Below are positions 1-10,160 of a DNA stretch of 64,000 bases, in pieces. The position numbers and the translations under genes are program-made. This stretch comes from Saprolegnia diclina VS20 (lineage: Eukaryota; Oomycota; Saprolegniomycetes; Saprolegniales; Saprolegniaceae). The notes beneath the pieces were generated by a model. The model worked only from the letters and a program-made list of their open reading frames with translations. It had not been told where the DNA came from and did not search any database. The stretch spans positions 762,193-826,192 of the forward strand of contig NW_008246077.1 in the NCBI RefSeq assembly GCF_000281045.1, written 5' to 3'. Numbering within the stretch: the first letter of the stretch is position 1; each line of letters opens with the position of its first letter.

Positions 1-394
1 GCATGGAACTTTGCTGGTGTGATGTTGCCGCGCACAGCAACGGCAAGTCAATTCTTCTTCGTTCGTCGCGGCGGAGAACGATGCGAATTGATTCTTAGCC
101 CACAAAGGTACTAGTACGGCGCGTGTCGAGGGAAGCGAGCAAGGGCGTCCGATACGCTCTTGTCATCTCCGCCTTGACCTGCTTTTCGAGGCGCTCCAAG
201 GAATGGAATGCGGAGAACTATCGTGCCAGCGTCCGTGAGTGGTACCCTTTGGAGCGGCAGACAAATTGGATTGCGCGACGTTTCGGGTCAACTGGCCGCG
301 GAGCGTGCCACGTCACGGGTGGTGGGCAATTCCCTTTAATCGAGGTCGTTCAGGGATACGAGCGGAAACGGTTGCCAACGCCCACGACGAACGC
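1..394. other. Upstream flank, no gene seen
   Basis: No convincing coding exon is visible here. Short open frames continue upstream from the first gene, but they lack the GC-rich third-position pattern of the neighbouring exons. The stretch probably holds the promoter and 5' leader of the VPS9 gene and perhaps the 3' end of a gene outside the window. Confidence 0.4.
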
Positions 395-2373
395 ATGGCG
401 GCCTGCGCGCCACCCGCACCGGTGGTGATCGGACTCGGTAGCAGCAGCGGTCCTTCGCCCACCGTCATCACGCTCGTCGCAGCCTACTTTACAGGTCCCA
501 TCGCGTTCACAGTGCTCGGCTCGGTCGCGCGATCGTGGCGCGCTGCTGTGCTTGCCGACTCGGTGTGGCGCGAGCTCGTTGCCCGGGACTTTCCAGCCTC
601 GCCGCTGCAGCCGTGGCCTGGTGCCTCGTGGCGGTGCGTGTACGTGGCCGAGTATCGCCAGGTCGGGTCGCCGTCGCTCGTGCCACCGTGTGAGAACCAC
701 TCGATCGTAAACCCATCGACGTTCCACGTCAGCTGGGGGAGCACGCCCTTCCGCCTCGTGCTGGACGGGCACCGCTACGCTCGGCTAGCGCATGTTATGG
801 ACATGTGGAAGACACGCCGGTTCAAGAAGAATGGGTGGAAGGTCGTCGAGGTCGTCGTGTCCGAGACAGGCGTCGTCGTCCATACGCCAGACGGCATTCG
901 CCTCAAAGCGCGGCTGCCATTGCAGTACATCGTACGATTCCACCGAAGGTTTTGGGGAATCTTCAGGACGCTCATAGGGAAGCATCGTGGCGCACGACGA
1001 CGGTGAGATACATATCACCCCCATGGAGGGCTCGCCGTACCCGCGGCGCATCCACTTGCGTGCGTCGTCGCCAGCGCTCGCGCGTCTCTGGGTGGCCGTT
1101 GCGATCGAAAACACCGCCGTCTTCACCGCCAAGCACAACCTCATCTTGCACTCGACGCCGTCAGTCGTACGTCAAGAGCAACTACAGTACGTGCTAAGCT
1201 AAAGCTCTCTAGTCGGACGAATTGCAGAGTCGCCTCCAAGATATTCTCAGCTTGCGCAAATTGCACGCGTTTCGATTGGCCCAAGACGTCTTCAAGACGC
1301 TGCCAGCCAACGCTGCGCGGAAGAACTCCATCTCCCAGGACGCACTCCACGCGTTCACCGAGAAGCACGCGCTCAGCTTTCTCTCGCACAAAAGTGCGGC
1401 ACACGCAAAGAAGCTTCCAAGCTTCCGCCTTCCGAGGCTGACAAAGTCGGCGCGGAGCGGCATCCAGCGCGAGTGCGCGGCACTGCACCTCGTACCGGAG
1501 CCCGCCCTCCTTGTCGCAACGTGGCTCCACGACCAAGGTAGGACGACGCGATTCTCTTGCTCGTTCCGACCTTTTGGCATCGTAGATACCTTTGAAGGCC
1601 ACACGTGTGCGCACTTTATCCGCACCGCGCGCGCCAAGACCACGAGCGCTGCGTCCCCGCAACACTGCCACGCGTACCTCTGTGACGTCCGCGACGTCAT
1701 CGCACACGTGATGCGCTATGTGTTGGCCTATCGCAAAAGTGAGCTCGGTGTGTTTGAGCTCTCGCAAGAGAGTCTCGAGACCGCCGTGCTCGCCGCGATT
1801 GAGCGCAAGCTATGTACCGACTTGGCCAAGCCCATCAAAGAGTGGGCGCGAGGCTATACGTCTCCAATGAACGAAGCCAGTCTCGCGGCCAAGCTCACCA
1901 AATGGAGCAAATTACCACCGTCGAGTCCTCAAGTACGAGACCAAATTTGCTTGTGGGGTTGGCATCCCTTTCATGTCTCTTAGTTTGGCCTCGGCCCCGA
2001 GTTTTGCCTCCAGTGGGACACCGTCCTCGACCAGCTCGTGCTCATGGAGACCGAGATGCTGCCGTCTGGGAAGCTCCGGCTCCTCCTCGGCGCCGCCAAA
2101 GACGTGTACACGACGTTCGCCAAAGCCAGCGTCGGGGCGCGCCCACTGGCGGCCGACGACTTTTTACCGATTTTCATCTTTTGCATTTGCAACGCCAAGC
2201 TCAAGACGCCACTGACGACGCTCGAGCTCATGTGGTCGCTCTGCAACCAAGAGTCGCTGCAAGGTGTGTGCTCTCAAACACCGTGGTCCATGCGCGAAAT
2301 GCAACTAGGGGAAGCCGGCTACTACCTCACCATGTTGGAGGCCTCGCTCGAGTACCTGCGCGCCGCCGACTAG
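395..2373 (+). CDS. VPS9-domain protein, probable Rab5-family GEF
   Basis: Six exons give a 580-residue protein: 395-931, 978-1166, 1213-1537, 1586-1932, 1984-2263 and 2309-2373, with introns of 45-51 nt. The last ~110 residues match the VPS9 catalytic domain, including a D-D-F-L-P stretch, T-L-E-L-M-W and the diagnostic G-E-A-G-Y-Y-L-T-x-L-E-A, which is restored only when the last intron is removed. VPS9 domains load GTP on Rab5/Rab21-type GTPases at early endosomes. The first ~60 residues are weakly F-box-like. Residues ~110-230 resemble a PH-like beta-rich domain, but neither assignment is secure. The start at 395 is the first ATG followed by GC-biased codons; an in-frame ATG at 239 is possible. 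The FSH-type hydrolase follows on the same strand after 276 nt. Confidence 0.85.
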
Positions 2374-2649
2374 TCGTAGTTGCGGATCTAAGGAGCGCCT
2401 TGAACAGAATAACACTCCATGACAAGTCGTAGCTCGATGGGAGCTGTGACGCTTTTTCTAATACTGTGCTACTATGGCTACTATGGTCGTCCACCGCCGC
2501 AACGAGCTGGCAGTGTTCCAGGTATTCGTAGCCGAGTTCGCGCTGCTCGAGTGTCGCCGGGGAGGAATTCCGTTGCAGAGGCAGGAATTCCGGATACCAA
2601 TGACGCAGCGGGTGGCATGTAGCAGTACGAATTCTGCGCGAAGCACGTG

Positions 2650-3438
2650 ATGAAGCTCCGCATCCTCTGCCTCCACGGCCACCGCCAAAGCGCCAAGAAG
2701 CTCAAGGGCAAGATGGCCGCGCTCACCCGCGCCGTCAAGGCGACGACCGAGTTTGGTGCGTCTCCGTTGCCATCCTCTTCCTAACCTCGTCCTCGCGCAG
2801 TCTTCATCGACGGGCCGTTTGAAGTGCCATACGAGCCGACGTCGGACGACCACTTGCAAAAGTAGGCCTCTTTGATGATCATGGCCTGTACGACAAAGTG
2901 CTTTTGCCATAGATTGGAAGGCATGACGGAGGCCGAGCTCGCAGAACTCAAGCTCTCGATGGAGCAGTTTGCGTGGTGGAACTTTTCCCAGGACCCGGTC
3001 ACCAAGGCGTACGTGTACCATGGCGTCGACGAGGCCGTCGCCTACATCCGCAACATCGTCGCGACGCAAGGTCCCTTCCACGGCGTCTTTGGCTTTAGCC
3101 AAGGCGGTATGTTTGCCGCGCACCTCTTGGCACTCGATTACGGGAGTGGCGCGCGCACGTTTGAGTTTGGCGTCTTTTGCGCGTCGGCCTGCCTCACAGA
3201 TCCTGCGTACAAGAAGGAGTTGCCGCCAGCGTCCCTTCTCATGCCATCGCTCCACATTATCGGTGAGCAAGACGAGCTGGTGGTGCCGTCGCGGTCCGAC
3301 GAACTCGCGGCTGTGTTTGCAAGCGCCGACGTGCTCCGCCACCCGGGTGGCCACTACATTCCAACACAGAAGGAGCCTCGGACGGTCTGGAAGACCTTCT
3401 TCGAAGCTCAAGCCGCACGCTTGCAGCCAAGAGCCTAA
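2650..3438 (+). CDS. FSH1-family alpha/beta serine hydrolase
   Basis: Three exons (2650-2755, 2801-2861, 2913-3438) encode 230 residues, the usual length for the FSH1/OVCA2 family. The N-terminus reads M-K-L-R-I-L-C-L-H-G, the first strand and oxyanion region of this fold. The nucleophile elbow G-F-S-Q-G lies at about Ser118. An E-Q-D-E-L-V segment would carry the acid, and G-G-H-Y-I-P-T the catalytic histidine. Joining exons 1 and 2 restores the conserved F-I-D-G-P-F-E segment. Family members are small cytosolic esterases with poorly known substrates. The complete triad suggests an active enzyme. Confidence 0.85.
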
Positions 3439-3478
3439 GTCGGTCCAATACGCCGTCCATAGAGATAGACGCATGCTC

Positions 3479-4888
3479 TTATGCTTTGGATTTTGGTAGC
3501 TCTTCGAAATAGCCCGTGCGCTCGTTCCGCAAGCAGCTGCCCGCGGGCATCACGCGGCCATGGGCTGCAACATACACGCCGTGGCGCAACGTAGAGCACA
3601 CGCCGATCGCAAAGCCGAGCGCAAAGGTTGCGTCCGACGCCGTCTCTGTCGCGGGTAGAGTCGCGCCCGTAAACACGATCACTTTGGGCGCGGTCGGTAC
3701 GTTTTGCTGCACGTAGCGCGCCGATTCGAGAAGCGTCTCGAGGCCGTGGGTCACAATCACGTGCGAGGCCGACGTCTACGAAGGACGAGTGTTACACCTA
3801 GCGACGGTGGATATGTACGCGAAAGAGCGCTGCGAGGAGCGCTTTGCGGTCGGCGAGGGTGACGTCGGCGCCTTCACGTTTACAGACCGAGATGGCTTCG
3901 TAGCCGCGACTGTAGTTGCCGACACTGAGGATGTTGCGCACGCACGGGTCGCCAATCTCAAACTGCGTTCTTTCACCAAACCGACCGGTGCTGACACTGC
4001 GACGGTCCATGGCGCCGCCCATTTGAAGAAAACACCAGTCCACAATGTCGTCGCCTACTAGTACGAGCAACATGAGCCGTCAGCTTGGATGACAGCGAGG
4101 CACCGAGGCCGATCGAGGTCGACGACGCCAGCCGACTGGAATTCGGACGGCTCGAGTTGAGGCGCGCGCTGGGCGGCGGTGGCGGCACCGAACTGCTCTC
4201 GGTCGTCGATCCGTGGCCCAAGAGCAGCTGGATCACGTCAGGCACCCGGGGTTTTCGTGTCGTCCGGGCCTCTACGCAGTTTTATCATCAAAATCATGAT
4301 GCTGCACTGGCAAGAAGCCTACCGTGGGCAAATGCAACGACGTCGTTGATGGCCTCGGCGATGCCCAAGGCGTGTTGGCGGTGGAGCCAAAGCGCCAAGA
4401 CATTGGCGGTGCGCGATTGGCCCTGTGCACATGGAAGGTACAACACGTCTCGTAGGGCATACCGTCGAGCAAAAGACGACGATCTTCTCGCTGGCGCTGA
4501 CCGCGCGCGTCATGCTGCCAAGCAGCGTCACAAGCTGCCACGAATTGGCGACGTCGACGTGCGTCACGTTTGCGTCGCCAAAGCTCGCGCCGAAGGTCTC
4601 CAAGAGCGGTCTTGCGTAAAATCGCAGTTCTTCTTTGGTTAAGAGGCACAGTACGTGGGCGATCCCCGCGGCTTGCATAAAGTCAATCCACTTTTGCACG
4701 GTCGCCTCGTCCACGTCCGGCCCTGGCAGGTGTCAGGATGACTTCGCCGCGGTGGGCATCTTACCCCGCGGTGTTGCTGGCTGGTCGCGTGTCAAGTGGA
4801 CGTAGCCAGGCCGCTCGGCGCCGTAGACCAGCTCGCAGCGCGACGACGCGCGGCCAAAGTTGTACCGGCGCAGCGCCTCGTCGGCCAT
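3479..4888 (-). CDS. PTP-like phosphatase fused to an asparaginase-like domain
   Basis: Six exons on the minus strand (4765-4888, 4463-4722, 4323-4422, 4104-4271, 3819-4054, 3479-3775) give 394 residues. Residues ~10-165 are a protein-tyrosine/dual-specificity phosphatase domain; its signature C-S-T-G-Q-S-R (Cys126, Arg132) is formed across an intron. A Ser/Pro-rich linker of about 40 residues follows. Residues ~218-394 match the short single-domain asparaginase family (F-E-I-G-D-P, S-D-A-T-F-A-L-G-F-A, G-V-Y-V-A). The joining intron (4055-4103, 49 nt) keeps frame and has the local size, so one gene is preferred over two overlapping ones. The asparaginase part has G-G-A at residue 232 where active enzymes have G-G-T, and H-G-L-E-T where they have H-G-T-D-T. 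It may therefore be non-catalytic. Transcript evidence would settle the fusion. Confidence 0.75.
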
Positions 4889-4970
4889 GTGCGATCTTTT
4901 CAAACTTCCTACAAATGCCTGTGAAACCGGATGCTCGATTGCATATATTCTCAGAGGTGTATCAACCCAC

Positions 4971-5878
4971 ATGGGCAAGGCCAGCGACGAGTGCCCGTGC
5001 CGGAAGGCGCTGCTGCGCAAGAGCATCTTCACCGCCGCCCAGGACGGCGACCTCGACCACGTGCGCAGCTTCTTCGAGTGCCACAAGGCGCACCTGCACG
5101 TGGATTTCCCCGATGACTTTGGCTACACGTCGCTGCACTACGCCGCGCAGTGGGACCGCGTCGACGTCGTCGCGTACCTCTTTCAGAAAGGCGCGTCCGT
5201 CGACGCGCGTGCGTGCGGCGCCACGCCATTGCATCGCGCGGCCTTTCGCGGCTCCGTTGCCAGCGTCCGCCTCTTGCTCGCCCACGGCGCAGACGCCAAC
5301 CTGCCCGACACGTCCTTTGGCGACTTGCGCACCGCCTTGCACAAAGCAGCGAGCGAGGTATAGTACGCGTATGCACATCAACCACGTGCCCAGGAACCTA
5401 GCGCTGCGTGTAGGGTCACGACGACATTGTGGCGCTCCTCCTCTCGGCGCAGGCGGATCCGACGGCGCGGGACGCCACGGGCAAGCTCTACGCCGACTGC
5501 CGCGCCGAGTGCACCCTGCTTCGCACCACCAAACCGGACAAAATGCTACCACGCGACGTGGCAGAAAATGCTGATGTGTTGCCAGACGAAGCATTATCGA
5601 GCACCGGACTTGCGTGTAGCCAATGCCACCGTCCAAGTCTCGTGATCGTCCGGACGCCGTGCTGCCGATTCCCCGAGTGCGAACCCTGCCATGAGCTGCA
5701 GCGGCCGTGTGCTTGCTGCGGCACCATCTCGAATCGTCCCAACACGATTGCCATGGAGCTAGCGTCCATTCCCGAGCCTCATTGTCCATCGTCGCAGGTC
5801 CCACTCCGCCCAGTTGGCGCACGCCTCGGCGGTCTCTTCAACCTCAAGCGTCGAACCGAGCAGCAAAATGTATCCTAA
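4971..5878 (+). CDS. Ankyrin-repeat protein with C-terminal Cys cluster
   Basis: Two exons (4971-5357, 5414-5878; 56-nt intron) encode 283 residues. Residues ~15-160 hold about four ankyrin repeats, with typical G-Y-T-S-L-H-Y-A-A-Q, G-A-T-P-L-H-R-A-A and D-I-V-A-L-L-L-S-A cores. The intron falls inside the last repeat. Residues ~185-225 contain a dense cysteine set (C-x2-C, C-C, C-x2-C, C-x-C-C) that resembles a degenerate zinc-binding finger, possibly RING-like, although the spacing is not a clean RING. Ankyrin repeats mediate protein binding. The partner and function are unknown. The start lies just downstream of the divergent phosphatase fusion, leaving only 82 nt between the start codons. 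Confidence 0.75.
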
Positions 5879-5891
5879 TCGACGCATCCCG

Positions 5892-7673
5892 TTAAAAAAG
5901 CTCAAAGCGGCCTGCAGGCGCCTCGGTGGGGGCCGGCTTGTCGCCGCTCAAGTACGTTTTCAGTGAGTCGAGCTTGCGGCGGTGCTGCAGAAACGCAAAG
6001 ATCCAGATGTAGAGCACGCCGAGCGCGCACGTCACGGAGAGCAACAGCAGCGGCAAGAACGGATACCGCGGCAGCAAAATCGGTAGCAGCATCGCAAGGC
6101 CAGCGACGCCAACGAGCAGCGTCACGTACGCTGCCTGGAGGCGCGTGAGGCCGATGCCGGCGTACTTGATGCGCCGCGCCTTGAGCGAGTAGGCGTGGAA
6201 CGGGTCGAGACAGACGTTGGCAAAGAGGGCGTGCGTCGCGGTAAGGAGCGCGCGCGTGCTGAGTTCGGCCGGCGTAAACAGCAGTGGGAAGAGCGAAATG
6301 TTGCCGACGAGCGTCGCGATGCGGTAGAGCTTGGCGTCCCGCGTGCTCTCGGCCGCCAAGAGGCCGAGTGGCAACGTGACTTGGAGAATCGCCTTCTCGT
6401 GCACGTGGTACCCAAAGAGGAACGAGCAGAGCATGCAGTAGACGAGCGCCGGCATGAAGAGCGACGGGTCCGGGTACTTGGCGACGTCGCGGAGCACGGG
6501 CAACATTGTGAGCAGCGTCAAGAGGAGGCACACGATGGGCGCGACCGACGGCAAGACCACGAAGCTCGCTTCTTGGACGAGGCCACCGCTCATGGTGCCG
6601 ACGGGCGACGGCACGCGCAAGAGCGTAGCGAGTACCTTGTCAGCAAACGCGTAGAGCGCCCAGACGTTCGGGGCCCAGTACGCATGGCAGAGACCTCGCT
6701 GGACAGGGAAGAGTCGCGACGCAATCTGCTGTACATGCGCGAGCACGCCACGGGAAGTCGGGTCGCCAACAATCACCGAGGCAAAGGCGACGCCAAAGAC
6801 CGAAATGACGACGGCGCCAAGCGTGAGGAACCGGCGGAAGCGGAAGCGACCTTGGCCGTTCACGAGCGCTTCGAGCGTTTCCTGGACGTCTGTGTTGGAG
6901 AGCGACCGCTTCCGGAGCTGCGCCGACCTCGGCACCGTGTAGCAGTAGTGCCCCAAGAGGTAAACGAAATAGAGCAGCGCAACGTAGAGGTAAATGTGCT
7001 TGAGCATGAGCAAGACCGCGTAGACGAACGCACCTTTGACGTCTTGGCCCTCGCGGATGTACGCGACGCTGAGAATGAGAAGGCCGAGGAGCATGCCGTT
7101 GTACTGGAAGTGCACGTGGTCGACCATGAGGAGCCCGGCGTCGAGGAACGTGAGGAGGAGCACGACGACGCGCTTGTTCGTGTTGAACGCGACTTCGGTC
7201 GTCGTCACGCGCGGCCACGAGTTGCAGTACTTGATGATGCCAAAGTACAAGACGACGTCCGAGGCGATGACCGAGAGGCGCTGGAATACGACGGTGCCAT
7301 CGCTGGCATAGTTGAGCGGCGTGAGCGCGAGCATGGCCGGGTCCACGTATGCGGCAAAGAGCCCAAGACAGCGTTCAAACCACGCAAAGAACGGCGGGTA
7401 GTCCAGCGTCCACTCGCTGCCCGCATCAAAGTACCACTCGGTGCGCGGCAAGGACGCTGTGATCGCGAGCCAGTTGCGGTGCACTTCAAAGTCGGTGCTC
7501 TTGTACGATGGCATCAAGAGCAGCTTCAGAAGCGTGCCGAGAAGGAAGACGCCGAGGACTGGCACGTCGACAGCCTTCTCGAACGCAGCCGTCGGCGGCG
7601 CCTCAGCGGGTACCTCGGCGGGTGCCTCAGCGGACGGCGCGGCTGCCGAGCGCCCTCCTGTCGGCCGGACCAT
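5892..7673 (-). CDS. ALG8: ALG8 glucosyltransferase of N-glycan assembly
   Basis: A single exon of 593 residues. ALG8 adds the second glucose to the dolichol-linked oligosaccharide on the ER lumenal side, using dolichyl-phosphate glucose. The conserved ALG6/ALG8 lumenal loop is intact near residues 60-110: S-T-D-F-E-V-H-R-N-W-L-A-I-T followed by S-E-W-T-L-D-Y-P-P-F-F-A-W-F-E. The 'A-I-T' after H-R-N-W-L and L-N-Y-x-S further on point to ALG8 rather than ALG6. Many hydrophobic segments follow, as expected for a polytopic GT-C enzyme. The start is taken at the ATG at 7673; three upstream codons are open but lack an ATG. It shares a 151-nt divergent promoter region with the peroxiredoxin gene, which also enters the secretory pathway. 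Confidence 0.9.
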   Translation of the reverse strand: MVRPTGGRSAAAPSAEAPAEVPAEAPPTAAFEKAVDVPVLGVFLLGTLLKLLLMPSYKSTDFEVHRNWLAITASLPRTEWYFDAGSEWTLDYPPFFAWFERCLGLFAAYVDPAMLALTPLNYASDGTVVFQRLSVIASDVVLYFGIIKYCNSWPRVTTTEVAFNTNKRVVVLLLTFLDAGLLMVDHVHFQYNGMLLGLLILSVAYIREGQDVKGAFVYAVLLMLKHIYLYVALLYFVYLLGHYCYTVPRSAQLRKRSLSNTDVQETLEALVNGQGRFRFRRFLTLGAVVISVFGVAFASVIVGDPTSRGVLAHVQQIASRLFPVQRGLCHAYWAPNVWALYAFADKVLATLLRVPSPVGTMSGGLVQEASFVVLPSVAPIVCLLLTLLTMLPVLRDVAKYPDPSLFMPALVYCMLCSFLFGYHVHEKAILQVTLPLGLLAAESTRDAKLYRIATLVGNISLFPLLFTPAELSTRALLTATHALFANVCLDPFHAYSLKARRIKYAGIGLTRLQAAYVTLLVGVAGLAMLLPILLPRYPFLPLLLLSVTCALGVLYIWIFAFLQHRRKLDSLKTYLSGDKPAPTEAPAGRFELF

Positions 7674-7767
7674 GTGGGACAAACTGGCAAATTGGGGTAA
7701 ATCCCAGGCGCAGCGGCAACACGGGCGTGGGAAACGAAATTATCTTGCGCACTGTATGTGATGCCAG

Positions 7768-7772
7768 CCAAT
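7768..7772 (+). promoter_or_regulatory. CCAAT box between ALG8 and peroxiredoxin
   Basis: A CCAAT pentamer lies in the short divergent intergenic region, about 55 nt upstream of the peroxiredoxin start and 95 nt upstream of ALG8. CCAAT or its complement occurs at similar distance before many genes in this window. Confidence 0.4.
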
Positions 7773-7824
7773 TGAATTAAAATACGTCGTCGGCTCGCCA
7801 CGTCATTCGCCGTTTGTGGTCAAG

Positions 7825-8732
7825 ATGATGTCCTTGCGCACGCTCCTCAAGATGACGCTGCTCCTCGCGGCGCTCGTCGCCATCCATGGCCTCAAGGAGA
7901 AGACCAAGTCGTAAGATGCATGCGCCTGTCACTCGCAGGACGATGGCGGAACATGCGAATGCTAGGGTCGGTGGCCTCGTGCCCGAGATCGGGTTGACGG
8001 AAGCGCAGCTCGCCAAGCTCGGCTACGTCAAGAAGAACCAGCACTCGTCGACGTCGTTTCAAGTAGTTGTGTATGGCCCACCACATGTAGGTGCTCATCG
8101 TAGTAGCGTAGGTGACGCCACGCAAGCATGCGCCGCAGTTCCATGACGTCAAGTCTGTGGTCAACGAGAAGTTCACGACGGTCTCGCTCGACGACTACAA
8201 GGGCAAGTGGCTCGTGCTCTTCTTCTACCCGTTCGACTTTACGTTCGTGTGCCCGACCGAGATTGTGAGCTTCAGCGACTCGATCAAGAGCTTCCGCTCC
8301 ATCAATGCCGAGGTGCTCGCGATCTCGACCGACTCGCACCACACGCACTTGGCGTGGATCAAGACGCCCCGCGAGAAGGGTGGTCTCGGCAAGATGAACA
8401 TCCCGATCCTCGCTGATATCTCCAAGCGCATCTCATCCGACTATGGTGTCCTCGTCACGGACGAAGACGACGAGATGTTTGGTGCGGCGCTCCGCGGTCT
8501 CTTCATCATCGACCCCAAGGGCGTGGTGCGCTCGATCCAGATCAACGACGACCAGGTCGGCCGCAGCGTCGACGAGACCTTGCGCATCCTCAAGGCATTC
8601 AGCTACGCCGATAGCCACCCTGGCGAGGTGTGCCCGGCCAACTGGACGCCCGGCTCCAAGACGATCAAGGCCGATCAAGAGGCCAAGTACGCGTTCTTCG
8701 AGGCGACGTACGGCAATGAGAAGGAGCTTTAA
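7825..8732 (+). CDS. Secretory-pathway typical 2-Cys peroxiredoxin (PRDX4-like)
   Basis: Three exons (7825-7910, 7966-8062, 8112-8732; introns 55 and 49 nt) encode 267 residues. The enzyme reduces hydrogen peroxide. The peroxidatic cysteine sits in F-T-F-V-C-P-T-E (about Cys108) and the resolving cysteine in G-E-V-C-P-A-N-W (about Cys235). The first exon encodes a classic signal peptide: a basic M-M-S-L-R start, then a leucine/alanine core. The last residues are N-E-K-E-L, which loosely resembles a KDEL-type ER-retention tail. Both suggest an ER or secreted enzyme. Two alternative ATGs (7825, 7828) are in frame. Confidence 0.92.
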
Positions 8733-9286
8733 ACGCTCTCCCTCTGTGGGCTGAAGTAAGCCATTTTGAGCCAAGAGGTTATGGCTCGTTGCTCTCAACT
8801 GCAAGGCGTCCCAACCTACGACTAGAAGTAATTTCCAGACAGCTCGCATACATGGACCATTGTGAGAAACGTCGATGGAGGCGGGCATCATGCCAAGAGT
8901 CGCGGTAACCTTCCGATACGAACGTCATCGCGGCGCCATGTAGCGGACGGCAACAGGGTACGCGGTGCAGACGAGACCGCTCACGTCGCTTCGCCGCGGC
9001 CTCCTCCACGCAGCCTCCTAGGTCGGGTCAACGGGTCTTTCTCGGGCGACCTAGGGCAAGTCCCTGCGTCCAGTCGCTCGTATCACATCCAGCCAAACTC
9101 TAGCCCGCATGATTGTCACGGGACGGCAGTCGACTAGACGCATGCCCCATCTCGCTCACAAAGGCTTCTTGATCGTCCCACGCTGCGCCGCGACTGTTCC
9201 GAGACTACACGTTAATCAAATATATTGAAATAAACAGCGCTGGTGCCAGGTCTATGCGGCGACGCAGTTTCTGCAGAGGCGCAAAT
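8733..9286. other. Intergenic, nothing recognised
   Basis: Tail-to-tail region between the peroxiredoxin and the small mitochondrial protein gene. No supported exon, RNA gene or repeat was seen. Confidence 0.5.
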
Positions 9287-9526
9287 TTACTCTTCCTTCT
9301 TCTGGGGGAAGCCGTGCTTGAAGTTCTGGAACTTGCAGCAGCCGACCGTGACGACCGCGCCACCGCCGACGATGGCGATGATGCCGGCGCCGATCGACTT
9401 GGAGTTGAACGGGCCGTCCTCGAACACGCGGTGCTCGTGGTGGTGGTCCTCGCCCATGCGGCGGGCCGAGCGCGAGATGCCACGGGTCATGGGGGCAGTG
9501 ATCTTCGAGACGGAGCGGGCGAACAT
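9287..9526 (-). CDS. Small mitochondrial inner-membrane protein, COX7C-like
   Basis: A single exon of 79 residues starting at the ATG at 9526. The N-terminus is rich in Arg, Ser and Met (M-F-A-R-S-V-S-K), which fits a mitochondrial presequence. A His-rich stretch leads into a G-P-F-N-S-K segment and one glycine/valine-rich transmembrane helix, followed by a short basic tail ending in Lys and Glu. This order (presequence, 'G-P' motif, single helix, basic tail) is like cytochrome c oxidase subunit VIIc. The similarity is short, so another small respiratory subunit remains possible. Confidence 0.5.
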   Translation of the reverse strand: MFARSVSKITAPMTRGISRSARRMGEDHHHEHRVFEDGPFNSKSIGAGIIAIVGGGAVVTVGCCKFQNFKHGFPQKKEE

Positions 9527-10160
9527 GGTGGAGGTGGTGACTGAAGAGGCAACTGACTGGTTCCAAAATGGCCACACGACGGGTGTTGTGTAATCTCTGC
9601 CTCTGAAAAGGCATACCTCGTGAACGGTCGATTTTTACTCTTTTATCCGATTATAGAGGTTTTCCGGTGCGATTGCAGTTTTTTTGGCCCGGCGCCGAAG
9701 GCCAGCGTCGACACCCGCCAACCAGCGGATGGTCGCGACGGTTGCTCATCCAAGATGGCACAAATGCGACGGTGGGACGCGTGGCCGGCGACTGGCAAAT
9801 CGCAACCGCTCGACCGCGATGACGACGACGACGCATATTGCTGCTGTGTCTACCAGATTGATCGGCGGCCGAGCGAGCGAGCCGCGGTGCCACTTGGCCG
9901 TGAGTGGTCAGAGTTGTACGTGACCGCAGTATAGACGCGGGTCCCGCCCGAGTATAGAACCGGTCCAAGGTCATGACGTTGCCGCAGCGACATAAAGCTG
10001 ACGCTTTTGGCAACGAGGCAACACTGGTCTGCATCACATGGGTCTGCATGAGCTGTGTCCGATGACATGGCAGGTACACACAATGGTGTGGGCACGGCAT
10101 GGGCATAAGACCATCAAGACGACCGAGAAATGGACTACATTCGGGATACATCGATGGACC
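9527..10160. other. Intergenic, nothing recognised
   Basis: Several overlapping open frames exist on both strands but none shows codon bias, domains or splice-consistent continuation. It separates the small mitochondrial gene from the end of the LETM1-like gene. Confidence 0.45.

Noticed and set aside
2458-3474. 338-residue minus-strand frame over the FSH hydrolase
   Set aside because: The opposite strand encodes a complete hydrolase triad with correct splicing; the minus frame also reads through its introns.
3479-4073. Separate asparaginase gene starting at the ATG at 4073
   Set aside because: It would overlap the phosphatase C-terminus and begin in the middle of a likely intron; the fused model keeps frame with a normal 49-nt intron. 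Kept as an alternative only.
4962-5822. 286-residue minus-strand frame over the ankyrin gene
   Set aside because: Shadow of the ankyrin exons and their intron.
6195-7700. 501-residue plus-strand open frame over ALG8
   Set aside because: Antisense shadow, Arg/Glu-rich with no recognisable domain; ALG8 motifs on the minus strand are decisive.
9620-10151. Several ~100-166-codon frames on both strands
   Set aside because: Mutually overlapping, no codon bias, no domains and no splice-consistent extension.
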